Positions 25,078 through 34,836 of a stretch of 53,164 nucleotides of DNA are shown here, piece after piece. Source of the stretch: Gammaproteobacteria bacterium (lineage in GTDB: Bacteria > Pseudomonadota > Gammaproteobacteria > PS1 > Pseudothioglobaceae); the NCBI GenBank assembly GCA_029243595.1, contig JAQWRQ010000026.1, forward strand, positions 1-53,164. Direction: 5' to 3'. Position 1 is the stretch's first letter, and every line of letters begins with the position of its first letter. The position numbers were made by a program, and so were the translations under genes. The notes beneath the pieces were generated by a model, which was not told the DNA's origin, did no database searches, and saw only the letters and a list, made by a program, of their open reading frames with translations.

Positions 25078-26961
25078 ATGAGTAACTATGACGCTTCATC
25101 AATTGAAGTCTTAACCGGGCTAGAGCCAGTACGAAAACGCCCTGGTATGTACACCGATACTGAGCGCCCAAATCACTTGGCTCAAGAAGTAATCGACAAC
25201 AGTGTTGATGAAGCAGTTGCTGGACACGCATCAAAAATCAAAGTAGTGCTTTATAAGGATGGCTCTCTATCTGTTGAAGACGACGGCCGTGGTATGCCGG
25301 TTGACATTCATCCTAAAGAAGGCAAGCCTGGTGTTGAGGTTATTCTAACCAAGCTTCACGCAGGTGGTAAATTCTCCAACGACTCTTATCAATTTTCAGG
25401 TGGTTTGCATGGTGTTGGTATTTCAGTGGTTAACGCCTTATCAACTTCAGTTGAAATTTGGATTAAACGCAATTCAGTAGAACACTATATTACTTTTGCC
25501 GATGGCTTTAAAAAAACCGATCTAGAAGAAATTGGCAGTGTTGGCAAGCGCAATACGGGTACTACCGTTAAATTCAAACCAGATCCACAGTTTTTTGATA
25601 CGGTTAAATTTTCAGTCACTAAATTACGCCACAACCTTAGATCTAAAGCGGTTCTATGCCCAGGGCTAGAGATTAATTTTCACAATGAAATTGATGACAC
25701 AACTGACAATTGGGTCTACCAAGAAGGTCTTAAGGATTATTTATCTATGGCGTTGGACGGCCTTGATTGCCTACCAACCACACCTTTTGTGGTTGATTTC
25801 GCCTCGGATCAGCAGCAATTAAACTGCTCACTTGCTTGGACTGAATACAACACCAATGTTGTGGCTGAAAGCTACGTCAACCTTATTCCAACTACCAATG
25901 GTGGTACACATGTCAACGGCTTGCGATCAGGACTAACTGACGCCCTTAAAGAGTTTTGTGAATTTAGGAGTCTATTACCTAAAAACATCAAGCTCACGCC
26001 GGATGATGTTTGGCAAAAAATTGCCTACGTCTTATCCATCAAAATGCTGGACCCGCAATTTTCTGGACAAACCAAAGAACGACTTTCATCACGTGAAAGT
26101 GCAGGGTTTGTGACCAACGTTGTTAAAGACGCCTTTAGTCTTTGGCTAAACCAACATACCTCTGTTGCTGAAAAGATCGCTGAACTAGCCATTATGAATG
26201 CGCAATCAAGGCTTAAAACCGGCAAAAAGATTATTCGTAAAAAGATTATTAGTGGCCCCGCCCTACCAGGAAAACTATCAGACTGCACTAGTAGCGATCT
26301 CAATCAAACTGAGGTGTTTTTAGTTGAGGGTGACTCGGCTGGTGGCTCTGCTAAGCAAGCACGTGACAAAGAGTATCAAGCCATTCTGCCACTTAGAGGT
26401 AAGATTCTAAACACTTGGGAAGTAGATTCTGAGCAAGTATTGGCTAGTAATGAAATACACGATATTAGTGTTGCCATTGGGCTTGAACCTAACAACGAAG
26501 ACCTAACCGGCCTTAGGTACGGAAAAATTTGCATCCTTGCAGATGCTGACTCTGATGGTGCGCATATTGCCACTTTGATTTGCACCTTGTTTGTTAAGCA
26601 CTTTCCAAAACTGGTTAAAGAGGGGCATATTTATGTTGCTATGCCACCTTTATACAGGGTGGATGCCGGCAAGCAAGTGCACTATGCATTAGACGACAAT
26701 GAAAGAGATGCGATTATTCGAAAAATTGAAAGTGAGAACAAACGCGTTAAGATTCAAGTTCAGCGCTTTAAAGGCCTAGGCGAGATGAACCCTTCTCAAC
26801 TTCGAGAAACCACCATGCTGCCCGACACTAGGCGCCTCATTCAGCTCACACTAGAAAACCCGCTGCAAGCTTTTCAAACCATGGACATGTTGTTGAGTAA
26901 AAAACGCGCACCGGACCGTAAAAAATGGCTAGAACAAAAAGGCAATTTGGCTAATGTCTAA
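25078..26961 (+). CDS. parE: DNA topoisomerase IV subunit B (ParE)
   Basis: ATPase subunit of topoisomerase IV, which with ParC decatenates daughter chromosomes. The 627-aa product has the GHKL ATPase N-terminus ([32 protein letters not shown]), the transducer domain, and the TOPRIM region with [15 protein letters not shown] and the metal-binding DADSDGAHI. The length of about 630 aa and the lack of a large C-terminal insertion distinguish it from GyrB. A TATGAT lies at 25042-25047 just after the rpoH terminator, but no convincing -35 accompanies it. It overlaps queC by 8 bp. Confidence 0.95.
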   Translation: MSNYDASSIEVLTGLEPVRKRPGMYTDTERPNHLAQEVIDNSVDEAVAGHASKIKVVLYKDGSLSVEDDGRGMPVDIHPKEGKPGVEVILTKLHAGGKFSNDSYQFSGGLHGVGISVVNALSTSVEIWIKRNSVEHYITFADGFKKTDLEEIGSVGKRNTGTTVKFKPDPQFFDTVKFSVTKLRHNLRSKAVLCPGLEINFHNEIDDTTDNWVYQEGLKDYLSMALDGLDCLPTTPFVVDFASDQQQLNCSLAWTEYNTNVVAESYVNLIPTTNGGTHVNGLRSGLTDALKEFCEFRSLLPKNIKLTPDDVWQKIAYVLSIKMLDPQFSGQTKERLSSRESAGFVTNVVKDAFSLWLNQHTSVAEKIAELAIMNAQSRLKTGKKIIRKKIISGPALPGKLSDCTSSDLNQTEVFLVEGDSAGGSAKQARDKEYQAILPLRGKILNTWEVDSEQVLASNEIHDISVAIGLEPNNEDLTGLRYGKICILADADSDGAHIATLICTLFVKHFPKLVKEGHIYVAMPPLYRVDAGKQVHYALDDNERDAIIRKIESENKRVKIQVQRFKGLGEMNPSQLRETTMLPDTRRLIQLTLENPLQAFQTMDMLLSKKRAPDRKKWLEQKGNLANV

Positions 26962-27625
26962 GGCAGTTGTTCTACTTTCTGGTGGTTTAGACTCCACCAC
27001 CACCCTCGCTATTGCAAAATCTCAAGGATTTGATTGTTATGCATTAAGCTTTGATTACGGCCAAAAACAAAAATCAGAACTCAATTCAGCCACCAAAATT
27101 GCCAAACAATTTGGCGCAGTTGATCACAAAATTATGAATATTTCTTTGTCAGACTTTGGTGGATCAGCACTCACCGATGATGATATCGAGGTGCCTAATT
27201 TTAAGGAAAGTGACGAAATACCTATCACCTACGTGCCTGCGAGAAACACCATCTTTTTATCTTTTGCCATGGCTTGGGCCGAAGTGCTCGATTGTCAAAA
27301 TATCTTTATCGGCGTTAATGCACTTGATTATTCAGGTTATCCTGATTGCCGACAAGCTTATATTGACGCCTTTGAAAACATGGCAAATTTAGCTACCAAA
27401 CAAGGTGTAGAAGGGCAAAATCTCTCCATCATCACCCCGCTAATTGATCTCAATAAAGCTGATATTATCAAAAAAGGTTTGTCTCTGGGCGTGGACTACT
27501 CACTCACAACCACCTGCTATCAAGCTAACGACAAAGGTGAAGCCTGTGGTGTTTGTGATGCTTGTGAATATAGAAAAATCGGCTTTAAGTCTGCCGGAAT
27601 TTCTGACCCCACTCGATACCAATAA
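26954..27625 (+). CDS. queC: 7-cyano-7-deazaguanine synthase QueC
   Basis: ATP-dependent enzyme that turns 7-carboxy-7-deazaguanine into preQ0 in queuosine biosynthesis. The 223-aa product has the PP-loop SGGLDS (9-14) and a zinc-binding [20 protein letters not shown] near the C-terminus with four cysteines. Length fits the family (E. coli 231 aa). It overlaps the end of parE by 8 bp, so it is co-translated with an unrelated gene. queD and queE are not in the window. Confidence 0.96.
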   Translation: MSKAVVLLSGGLDSTTTLAIAKSQGFDCYALSFDYGQKQKSELNSATKIAKQFGAVDHKIMNISLSDFGGSALTDDDIEVPNFKESDEIPITYVPARNTIFLSFAMAWAEVLDCQNIFIGVNALDYSGYPDCRQAYIDAFENMANLATKQGVEGQNLSIITPLIDLNKADIIKKGLSLGVDYSLTTTCYQANDKGEACGVCDACEYRKIGFKSAGISDPTRYQ

Positions 27626-27647
27626 ATATTTTTAATTTAGTCTTGTA

Positions 27648-27675
27648 TTGACTTTGTTTAGCGATAAAATAATAG
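27648..27675 (+). promoter_or_regulatory. putative promoter of acpP
   Basis: A good -35 TTGACT (27648-27653) with a 16-bp spacer to a weak -10 TAATAG (27670-27675), 26 bp before the acpP ATG. A strong AAGGA ribosome site follows at 27689-27693. The choice of -10 is uncertain because the stretch is AT-rich. Confidence 0.5.
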
Positions 27676-27701
27676 TTTTAAACCTATTAAGGAAATGACA
27701 A

Positions 27702-27929
27702 ATGAGTATTGAGGAAAGAGTAAAAAAAGTTGTATCTGAACAATTAGACGTAAGTGGCGATATTGACAATAACGCTTCTTTTATTGACGATTTAGGTGCA
27801 GACTCTCTAGATACTGTTGAATTAGTAATGTCTCTTGAAGAAGAGTTTGACTGTGAGATCCCTGATGATCAAGCAGAAAATATTACAACTGTTCAACAAG
27901 CAATCGACTACGTTAACAACAATTTGTAA
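27702..27929 (+). CDS. acpP: acyl carrier protein AcpP
   Basis: Carries growing acyl chains on a phosphopantetheine arm for fatty acid, lipid A and lipoate synthesis. The 75-aa acidic protein has the modification site DSL with Ser35 in [19 protein letters not shown]. It has its own promoter, a clear AAGGA ribosome site, and a hairpin between it and fabF, consistent with much higher expression than its neighbours. LpxA, LpxD, FabZ, FabF and LipB in this window all use it as substrate carrier. Confidence 0.98.
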   Translation: MSIEERVKKVVSEQLDVSGDIDNNASFIDDLGADSLDTVELVMSLEEEFDCEIPDDQAENITTVQQAIDYVNNNL

Positions 27930-27954
27930 TTTCCGTTTAGTCAAATAAACGAAT

Positions 27955-27989
27955 AAGGCGCTTTCTTCTTTGAATTAGGCGCCTTTTTT
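27955..27989 (+). terminator. hairpin with T-run between acpP and fabF
   Basis: A 7-bp GC-rich stem AAGGCGC / GCGCCTT (27955-27961 with 27979-27985), a 17-base loop, and a T run. The long loop suggests only partial termination, letting some transcripts continue into fabF. Confidence 0.65.
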
Positions 27990-28009
27990 ATCTGTTATAG
28001 AGAAATATT

Positions 28010-29248
28010 ATGAGCAAAAGAAGAGTAGTAATCACTGGCATGGGTATCGTATCCCCTGTTGGAAATAGTGTAGAAGAGTCTTGGGGTAATATCCTTGCGG
28101 GTAAATCTGGCATTAATTCACTCACCAATCTTGAGACCGAAGGTCAGGCCGTTACTTTTGGTGGCTCGGTTAAAGATTTCGAAATTACAGATTACCTCAA
28201 ACCTAAAGACGCCAAAAAAATGGATACTTTTATCCACTACGGTATGGCGGCAGGTATTCAAGCCATTGAAGACTCTGGTATTGAAATCACCGAAGAAAAT
28301 GCCGAACGCATTGGTGTTGCCATCGGCGCTGGTATTGGCGGCTTAGGCACGATTGAACGCACAGCCGATCTTTTCAGAGAAAAAGGTGCTAAGCGTATTT
28401 CACCTTTCTTTGTACCCTCTTCTATCATTAATATGATCTCGGGCAACCTCTCTATCAAATACGGCTTAAAAGGCCCTAATTTCGCCATTGTGACCGCTTG
28501 TACGACTGGTACGCATAACATTGGTGATGCCTCTCGTTTGATCGAATATGGCGATGCTGATGTGATGATTGCCGGTGGTGCAGAGATGTCAACCACCAAT
28601 TGTGGCTTAGGTGGTTTTGCAGCTGCTCGCGCACTCTCTACTCGTAACGATGATCCAGCAACAGCTTCTCGCCCTTGGGACAAAGACCGAGATGGTTTTG
28701 TACTAGGCGATGGTGCAGGTGTGGTTGTACTTGAAGAATATGAACATGCTAAGGCACGTGGCGCCAAAATCTATGCTGAAGTTGCAGGCTACGGCATGAG
28801 TGGTGACGCTTACCACATGACGCTACCTTCCAAAGGTGGCGAAGGTGCGGCGCGCTGTATGAAAAATGCCATGCGTAATGCTGGTGTTAATGCCGACCAA
28901 ATCGACTATATCAATGCACATGGCACTTCAACGCCAGCGGGTGATCAGGCTGAAACTGATGCGGCTAAATTAGCCCTGGGTGATCACGCTTATAATATTG
29001 TCATGAGTTCTACCAAATCAATGACTGGTCATTTGTTAGGTGCTGCCGGCGGTATTGAGGCTATCTTTACGGCATTAGCCATTAGAGATCAGGTGGCCCC
29101 ACCAACGATTAACATTATTAATCAAGACCCTGATTGTGACTTAGACTATGCTGCAAATGAAGCTCGAGAGATGAAAATGGATTATGCTATTTCTAACTCA
29201 TTCGGCTTTGGTGGCACGAATGGTACGATCTTACTATCTAAAATTTAA
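28010..29248 (+). CDS. fabF: 3-oxoacyl-ACP synthase II (FabF)
   Basis: Elongates acyl-ACP with malonyl-ACP in fatty acid synthesis. The 412-aa product has the thiolase-fold catalytic triad: Cys164 in [10 protein letters not shown], a His in [11 protein letters not shown] (about 304) and a His in [13 protein letters not shown] (about 341). Length equals E. coli FabF (413 aa). It follows acpP, as in most bacteria. It converges with a small membrane protein gene only 2 bp past its stop. Confidence 0.97.
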   Translation: MSKRRVVITGMGIVSPVGNSVEESWGNILAGKSGINSLTNLETEGQAVTFGGSVKDFEITDYLKPKDAKKMDTFIHYGMAAGIQAIEDSGIEITEENAERIGVAIGAGIGGLGTIERTADLFREKGAKRISPFFVPSSIINMISGNLSIKYGLKGPNFAIVTACTTGTHNIGDASRLIEYGDADVMIAGGAEMSTTNCGLGGFAAARALSTRNDDPATASRPWDKDRDGFVLGDGAGVVVLEEYEHAKARGAKIYAEVAGYGMSGDAYHMTLPSKGGEGAARCMKNAMRNAGVNADQIDYINAHGTSTPAGDQAETDAAKLALGDHAYNIVMSSTKSMTGHLLGAAGGIEAIFTALAIRDQVAPPTINIINQDPDCDLDYAANEAREMKMDYAISNSFGFGGTNGTILLSKI

Positions 29249-29250
29249 CC

Positions 29251-29466
29251 TTATTTTTCAACGGTTAAATCAATGCCTTTAATCTTATCGGCGTCACTGA
29301 TTAAGTCACTGCCAAAGTCATAAATTTTTACTGCACCATTTTGTACGCTGCTCATCGCTGCGTCTTTGTTCACTACTAATGACCATTCTGCATCTGTTGA
29401 TCTAAACTCAATTGCACCGCCAATTAATGCCAATGCTACAACCACACCTAATAAAAATTTAATCAT
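29251..29466 (-). CDS. small membrane or secreted protein of unknown function
   Basis: A 71-aa product with one hydrophobic N-terminal segment (about residues 2-19, FLLGVVVALALIGGAIEF) that could be a membrane anchor or uncleaved signal, followed by a ~50-residue mostly polar tail ending in lysine. I recognise no family. It lies 39 bp downstream of prlC on the same strand and may be co-transcribed with it; it ends 2 bp from the fabF stop. Clear ATG, moderate length and coding-like composition support a real gene, but conservation cannot be checked here. Confidence 0.6.
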   Translation of the reverse strand: MIKFLLGVVVALALIGGAIEFRSTDAEWSLVVNKDAAMSSVQNGAVKIYDFGSDLISDADKIKGIDLTVEK

Positions 29467-29505
29467 AATTCAAACCCTAGTTATTTAATATAAAAATTAT
29501 TTTAC

Positions 29506-31425
29506 CTACTTAAGTCCAGTAATACCGTTTGATTTAAGCAGTGCCTCAGTTGTCGGACGCTCGCCTCTAAATTTAACATACTGTCCCATAAAATCCAAAC
29601 TACCGCCTACTTGCAAAATATGATACATAAACGATCGGGAGGCTTCTGATCCAATGCCACCATTAGCATGAACATAATCATAGGCATCTGCCGCTAAAAC
29701 CTCTGCCCATTTATAACTAAAGTACCCTGCTGCATAACCACCACTAAAAATATGCCCAAAGGTGTTTAAGAATCGACTTTCATCAACACTTGGCATTAGC
29801 GCTGTTTTAGCTCTAACTTTGTCTAATATTTCGTAAGTATCTTGATCTGACAAGTGTGTATGAATATCCCATAAAGAAAACTCACATTGACGCAACATAC
29901 CTAAAGCTGATTGGAAGTTTTTACTGGCAATGAGTTTTTCATACAACTCATCTGGCAACGACTCACCCGTTTGCCAGTGCTTAGACAAAAGATTAACCAC
30001 ATCACGCTCATAACAAAAGAATTCCATATATTGGCTTGGCAATTCAACCCCATCCCAAGGCACACCAGCAATACCAGCGGCAGACGGGTATTCAACCGTT
30101 GTTAATACGTGATGTAGCGCATGGCCAAACTCATGGAACAATGTGACAATTTCATCAAACTCAAACAAAGCTGGCTTGCCTTCAGAAGGGGAATTTAAAT
30201 TACACACCACAAAAGCCACCGGCTTATTATCACCCATTAAAGCTTGGTAATCTGCCATCCAGGCACCACCCCGTTTGTCTTCACGTGCATACACATCTAA
30301 ATAAATACGCCCTACCAATCCGTTGGCATTGGTGATTTCTAGCACTCTTACATCTGCATGATAAGTAAACTCATCAACTGCTTTAATTTGAATTTGGTAA
30401 AGGTTTTCAATGGTACTAAACAAACCACTTAATACTTGTTGTTCTGGAAAATATGGCGTAAGCTCAGTCTTCTTAAATCCAAATTTTTGTTCTTTTAGTT
30501 TCTCAGAATAATAACCCAAATCCCAAGGCATTAGCTCGATCCCAGCAAAGGCTTTTAACTCGTCTAATTCTCTTTGTGCTTGAGGTTTAGACTGAGCAAC
30601 CAAGTCATCTAAAAAATCAATAATTTGCTTTGGAGATTCCACCATTTTTGATTCAACTGAAAGCTCGGCATAATTTTTAAAACCTAAAATTTGCGCCATT
30701 TCTAATCTTAAGGCTAAGATTTCATCCATAATGGATTTATTATCAAATTCACTAGAAGTGATACCCACCTCAGATGCACGAGAAACATAAGCTTTATACA
30801 CTTCTTCTCTAAGTGCTCGATTATCTGCATACGTCATCACATCCATATAAATTGGTATTTGCAAATTAATCTCAAAACCATTATCGGTTTTAATTTTGGC
30901 TAACTGATCTTCGCCATAACCCTTAAGATCATCCTTGGTTACTGGTTTTTTCCATTCGTTAGTTGCTTTTAAACTGTTTTTTGAAAACTGATTACTAAGC
31001 AAACTTAAACGCTCTTTAATGGCTTTAAATCGAGTAGACTCTTCACCTTCTAAACCAACACCAGAAAGTTCAAAACCTTCAACAGCATCTTGAATAATGT
31101 GTTGTTGTGCCTCATTTAAATCACTATTTTTAAGGTTTTTATAGGCTTGATACAAAGCTTTATTGGTACTAATTTCAGAATAGAAGTTAGTAATCAAAGG
31201 TAGTGTTTTTTCATATTCAGCATTAAATGCCTCATTAAACATGACTGAGTTTAAGTGAGAATTAACACTGGTGTGTTGCCCCAGCTCAAACTCAAACTTA
31301 TCCAAAGGCCCAACCACACTATCCCAATCATTACCTTTAGCTGACTCAGCTACAACACTCAACCCCTCTTGGGTTAAAGACTCAATGGTTTTTACAATAT
31401 TTTTTGGTTGGAAGTTTGGCTGCAT
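29506..31425 (-). CDS. prlC: oligopeptidase A (M3 family)
   Basis: Cytosolic zinc metallopeptidase that degrades short peptides, including cleaved signal peptides. The 639-aa product has the M3 zinc motif HEFGHALHH at about residues 428-436, within the longer M3 signature that starts FDEIVTLFHEFG. Length fits OpdA/PrlC (680 aa in E. coli) rather than the longer mitochondrial type. The ATG is 21 bp beyond the 3' end of the upstream tRNA-Ser gene, leaving hardly any room for a separate promoter, so it is probably read through from metG and the tRNA. Confidence 0.94.
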   Translation of the reverse strand: MQPNFQPKNIVKTIESLTQEGLSVVAESAKGNDWDSVVGPLDKFEFELGQHTSVNSHLNSVMFNEAFNAEYEKTLPLITNFYSEISTNKALYQAYKNLKNSDLNEAQQHIIQDAVEGFELSGVGLEGEESTRFKAIKERLSLLSNQFSKNSLKATNEWKKPVTKDDLKGYGEDQLAKIKTDNGFEINLQIPIYMDVMTYADNRALREEVYKAYVSRASEVGITSSEFDNKSIMDEILALRLEMAQILGFKNYAELSVESKMVESPKQIIDFLDDLVAQSKPQAQRELDELKAFAGIELMPWDLGYYSEKLKEQKFGFKKTELTPYFPEQQVLSGLFSTIENLYQIQIKAVDEFTYHADVRVLEITNANGLVGRIYLDVYAREDKRGGAWMADYQALMGDNKPVAFVVCNLNSPSEGKPALFEFDEIVTLFHEFGHALHHVLTTVEYPSAAGIAGVPWDGVELPSQYMEFFCYERDVVNLLSKHWQTGESLPDELYEKLIASKNFQSALGMLRQCEFSLWDIHTHLSDQDTYEILDKVRAKTALMPSVDESRFLNTFGHIFSGGYAAGYFSYKWAEVLAADAYDYVHANGGIGSEASRSFMYHILQVGGSLDFMGQYVKFRGERPTTEALLKSNGITGLK

Positions 31426-31446
31426 ATTAAAAATGATTTATAAAGG

Positions 31447-31534
31447 TGGTGGAGAGAGAGGGATTCGAACCCTCGGTACGTTACCGTACACCCGCTTTCC
31501 AAGCGAGCAAATTAAACCACTCTGACATCTCTCC
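31447..31534 (-). tRNA. tRNA-Ser (GGA)
   Basis: An 88-base tRNA including an encoded CCA. The 7-bp acceptor stem pairs GGAGAGA with TCTCTCC. The anticodon loop TTGGAAA holds GGA (complement of 31498-31500), reading UCC and UCU. The long variable arm TACGGTAACGTA is the mark of class II serine tRNAs, and the T arm has GAGGG-TTCGAAT-CCCTC. The discriminator base is A rather than the G usual in bacterial serine tRNAs. It lies 15 bp after metG and 21 bp before prlC on the same strand. Confidence 0.95.
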
Positions 31535-31549
31535 GAAACTTGTATTTGT

Positions 31550-33550
31550 CTAACTGATTTTCATTCCAGGTTTAGCACCTGAATCTGGCGATAAAATATG
31601 TAAAGACTTACCATCACCGGCAGCCAACACCATGCCTTCAGAAAGTCCAAATTTCATCTTTCTGGGTGTAAGATTGGCAACCATAACCGTTAAACGCCCT
31701 TCTAAGTCTTCAGGGTTGTAATGAGCCTTGATGCCAGCAAAAACATTACGTGTATTTTCTTCGCCAATATCAAGTGTGAGTTGTAGTAACTTGTCTGCAC
31801 CCTCAACATGGTTGGCTTTTACAATCTTAGCAATTCGTAGGTCAATTTTTGTAAAGTCGTCAATTTGAATCATGTTGTCATCCTCTGTATTTTCTTCTAC
31901 TGCTTGTATGTTTTGTTTTGAAGCCTCAATTACTGTCTCAATCTGCTCATCTTCAATGCGTGACATTAAAGGTGTAAATTTATTAATTTGATGTTTAGTC
32001 AGTGGGTGCTTCAGATCCGCCCAATTAAGCGCATCAATATTTAAAAAATCTTCAGCCTGTTCGGCCATTACTGGCAATACCGGCTTAAGGTAAGTCATCA
32101 GCACTCTAAATAAGTTGATTGCCAATGAAGTAACATCATGCACTTGTGCCTCGCTACCCTCTTCTTTAATCAATTGCCAAGGCTTGTGCTCATCAATGTA
32201 CTGGTTAGCTTTGTCAGCGAGCTTCATAATCTCACGCATGGCTTGATTGTAATTACGAGCCTCATAAAGCTTAGCAATGTCATCGCCCTTAGCAACAAAG
32301 GCGTTGTACAAATCAGGCTCAATCGCATAAGCAGACAATGTTTTGTTAAACTTCTTAACGACAAAGCCAGCACTACGTGAGGCAATATTCACCACTTTAC
32401 CGACCAAATCAGAGTTCACGCGTTGTTTAAAATCTTGTAAATTAAGGTCGATATCATCAATCTTAGCTGAGAGTTTGTAAGCGTAATAATAACGCAAGCA
32501 CTCAGGGTTAAGGCTCTCCAGATACGTTCTGGCTTGAATGAATGTGCCACGAGATTTACTCATCTTTTGGCCATTAACGGTTAAAAATCCGTGGGCAAAA
32601 ATAGCAGTAGGCGTACGATAATCAGCACCCATTAGCATTGCTGGCCAAAATAGCGCATGGAAATAAACAATATCTTTGCCAATAAAATGATACAACTCAG
32701 TTTTAGAATCTTTATTAAAGTATTCGTTAAAATCTAAGCCCTGCTCACTACACAGCTTTTTAAAACTAGCCATATAGCCAATTGGTGCATCAAGCCATAC
32801 ATAAAAATATTTGTTTTCCACACCGGGGATTTGAAAGCCAAAATATGGTGCATCGCGAGAAATATCCCATTGCTGTAAGCCTTGCTCAAACCATTCAGAA
32901 AGTTTGTTACTGATTTCAGCTTGCAAGTGCCCTGCTTCTGTCCAATCCTTAAGTTGTACTTCAAACTGCGGTAAATCAAAGAAATAGTGCTCAGAATCTT
33001 TGGTGATTGGGGTTGCACCTGAAATAGCTGATTTGGCATTCTTAAGCTCAGTTGGTGAGTACGTTGCACCACAGACTTCACAATTATCACCGTATTGATC
33101 TTGTGCGCCACACTTAGGGCAATCGCCTTTAATGAAGCGATCAGGTAAAAACATTTGTTTTTCAGGGTCGAATGCTTGGGAAATTGTACGAGTCTTAATA
33201 AAGCCTTTGTCGTTCAACTTGTTGTAAATACCAGCAGATATTTCTTTGTTTTCTTCGGAATGGGTTGAATGGTATTGGCTAAAACCAATCGAAAAATCTT
33301 TAAAATCAGCCTGGTGGCGTTCACTTACACCAGCAATGAGCTCTTCAGGGGTAATGCCAAGCTCATTAGCTTTAAGCATGATAGGCGTACCGTGCGCATC
33401 GTCTGCACACACATAATGACATTCATTACCCATCCCGCGTTGAAAACGCACCCAAATATCTGTTTGGATGTATTCCAATAAATGCCCTAAATGGATCTCA
33501 CCATTGGCATAAGGAAGTGCTGAAGTAACTAGGATTTTTCGTTGTGACAT
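31550..33550 (-). CDS. metG: methionyl-tRNA synthetase MetG
   Basis: Charges initiator and elongator tRNA-Met. The 666-aa product is of the long type. It has the class I HLGH motif (20-23) in the Rossmann domain, a zinc knuckle with CPKCGAQ and CEVCGA near 143-160, the KMSKS loop at about 330, an anticodon-binding helical domain, and a C-terminal tRNA-binding OB domain (about 565-666, starting [21 protein letters not shown]). It is divergent from apbC/mrp, as in E. coli. Downstream come tRNA-Ser and prlC on the same strand. Confidence 0.97.
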   Translation of the reverse strand: MSQRKILVTSALPYANGEIHLGHLLEYIQTDIWVRFQRGMGNECHYVCADDAHGTPIMLKANELGITPEELIAGVSERHQADFKDFSIGFSQYHSTHSEENKEISAGIYNKLNDKGFIKTRTISQAFDPEKQMFLPDRFIKGDCPKCGAQDQYGDNCEVCGATYSPTELKNAKSAISGATPITKDSEHYFFDLPQFEVQLKDWTEAGHLQAEISNKLSEWFEQGLQQWDISRDAPYFGFQIPGVENKYFYVWLDAPIGYMASFKKLCSEQGLDFNEYFNKDSKTELYHFIGKDIVYFHALFWPAMLMGADYRTPTAIFAHGFLTVNGQKMSKSRGTFIQARTYLESLNPECLRYYYAYKLSAKIDDIDLNLQDFKQRVNSDLVGKVVNIASRSAGFVVKKFNKTLSAYAIEPDLYNAFVAKGDDIAKLYEARNYNQAMREIMKLADKANQYIDEHKPWQLIKEEGSEAQVHDVTSLAINLFRVLMTYLKPVLPVMAEQAEDFLNIDALNWADLKHPLTKHQINKFTPLMSRIEDEQIETVIEASKQNIQAVEENTEDDNMIQIDDFTKIDLRIAKIVKANHVEGADKLLQLTLDIGEENTRNVFAGIKAHYNPEDLEGRLTVMVANLTPRKMKFGLSEGMVLAAGDGKSLHILSPDSGAKPGMKIS

Positions 33551-33560
33551 AAGGGTGTGC

Positions 33561-33574
33561 TAATAGGCCTATTA
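33561..33574. promoter_or_regulatory. perfect 14-bp palindrome in the metG-apbC divergent region
   Basis: TAATAGGCCTATTA reads the same on both strands and starts 11 bp upstream of the metG ATG. It could be an operator for a dimeric regulator, or chance in AT-rich DNA. TATAAT (33590-33595) and TTGCTT-15-TAAAAT (33585-33611, plus strand) lie in the same region as possible promoter elements. Confidence 0.3.
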
Positions 33575-33643
33575 ATATTATGGATTGCTTATAATCGTTA
33601 TACGCTAAAATAGCATCATTTTACTTAATTGGATGTATAACAA

Positions 33644-34726
33644 ATGGCAGATTTAACCCAAGATCAAATCGAGAACATTCTTGAAACCGTTGTTGATATT
33701 TACACTGAGCAAGACTTAATTGCTTCACATGTGGTGGATAGTATAGACATTGATGGTGACAATGTGACTGTTAATATTGTACTTGGCTACCCTGCTGCTA
33801 GTTACCATAAAACATTATCAGATGCTGTTACACAAGCATTATCTAGTGCTGGCATTAACAACTCAACCGTTAATATCGAGACTAAGATTGCAACTTACTC
33901 AACGCAAAAAGGTGTTGATGTATTGCCAGAAGTTAAAAATATTATTGCTGTTGCCTCAGGCAAAGGTGGCGTTGGTAAATCAACCACTGCTGTTAACTTG
34001 GCACTTGCACTACAGTCTGAAGGCGCTAAGGTTGCTATTTTAGATGCTGATATTTATGGCCCATCTCAACCAAGAATGCTAGGCGTTTCAAAACTTAAGC
34101 CCGATCAAACAGGTGAGGGGAAATTATTACCTATCTTAGGTCATGGTATGCAAAGTATGTCAATTGGTTATTTGGTAGATGAAGAGTCACCTATGATTTG
34201 GCGTGGTCCTATGGTAACGCAAGCACTAGAGCAAATGCTGCGTGATACTTTGTGGCGTGGCGTTGATTACATGATCATCGACTTACCACCAGGCACTGGT
34301 GATACGCAATTAACACTGTCTCAAAAAATTCCAGTCAGTGGCTCTGTGATTGTTACAACACCACAAGACATTGCGTTACTTGATGCTAAGAAAGGTTTGG
34401 CTATGTTTGAAAAAGTCAACATCCCTATTCTTGGCATTGTTGAGAATATGTCGTTACACATTTGTTCAAACTGTGGTCATGAAGAAGCTATTTTTGGCGT
34501 TGGTGGTGGTGAGCAAATGGCTAAAGATGCCGGTGCTAATTTCCTAGGCGCACTGCCATTAGAAATGGAAATCCGTACTGACGTAGATGAAGGCGTGCCA
34601 ACAGTGGCTAGAGATTCAGAAGGTCGAATAGCTGAAATATACAAAGAAATTGCCAGAAAAGTATCTGCTAAATTAACACAGCAAGATAAAGCCTTAGGCG
34701 CATTCCCAAGCATTACCATTGAATAA
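33644..34726 (+). CDS. apbC: Fe-S cluster carrier ATPase ApbC/Mrp
   Basis: P-loop NTPase of the Mrp/NBP35 family that binds and delivers [4Fe-4S] clusters to apo-proteins. The 360-aa product has an N-terminal MIP18/DUF59-like domain (about 5-80), the deviant Walker A GKGGVGKS (106-113), DADIYGPSQPRM, and the cluster-binding CSNC pair near residue 280. It is divergent from metG as in E. coli. It sits on the same strand as the downstream cytochrome genes but a hairpin and a separate promoter divide them. Clusters would come from the ISC operon 3 kb further on. Confidence 0.95.
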   Translation: MADLTQDQIENILETVVDIYTEQDLIASHVVDSIDIDGDNVTVNIVLGYPAASYHKTLSDAVTQALSSAGINNSTVNIETKIATYSTQKGVDVLPEVKNIIAVASGKGGVGKSTTAVNLALALQSEGAKVAILDADIYGPSQPRMLGVSKLKPDQTGEGKLLPILGHGMQSMSIGYLVDEESPMIWRGPMVTQALEQMLRDTLWRGVDYMIIDLPPGTGDTQLTLSQKIPVSGSVIVTTPQDIALLDAKKGLAMFEKVNIPILGIVENMSLHICSNCGHEEAIFGVGGGEQMAKDAGANFLGALPLEMEIRTDVDEGVPTVARDSEGRIAEIYKEIARKVSAKLTQQDKALGAFPSITIE

Positions 34727-34757
34727 ACTTATATCTTAGGTTAGACAATATAAGTTT
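34725..34757 (+). terminator. hairpin after apbC, possible weak terminator
   Basis: A 10-bp inverted repeat AAACTTATAT / ATATAAGTTT (34725-34734 with 34748-34757) around a 13-base loop, overlapping the apbC stop. The stem is AT-rich and lacks a clean T-run, so termination would be weak at best. Confidence 0.4.
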
Positions 34758-34769
34758 GCGCTTATTTGT

Positions 34770-34798
34770 TTGACTCTCTTCTGTTGAGACACTATCAT
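34770..34798 (+). promoter_or_regulatory. putative sigma-70 promoter of the cytochrome operon
   Basis: TTGACT (34770-34775), an optimal 17-bp spacer, and TATCAT (34793-34798). A strong AAGGAGAG ribosome site follows at about 34826-34833, just before the cytochrome ATG at 34837. Confidence 0.65.
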
Positions 34799-34836
34799 AG
34801 AAACTTTGTGATTGTGAATTTCTAAAAGGAGAGAGG

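Noticed and set aside
25078-26961. GyrB instead of ParE
   Set aside because: At 627 aa without the large gammaproteobacterial GyrB insertion, and with no recF/dnaN neighbours, ParE is the better call.
28258-28767. Long open frame (169 codons) on the minus strand inside fabF
   Set aside because: It lies fully antisense to a well-conserved FabF and its product shows no domain. It is a frame shadow of biased codon use.
31447-31534. tRNA-Ser as a phage or island attachment site
   Set aside because: No integrase, no direct repeat of the tRNA 3' end and ordinary core genes on both sides.
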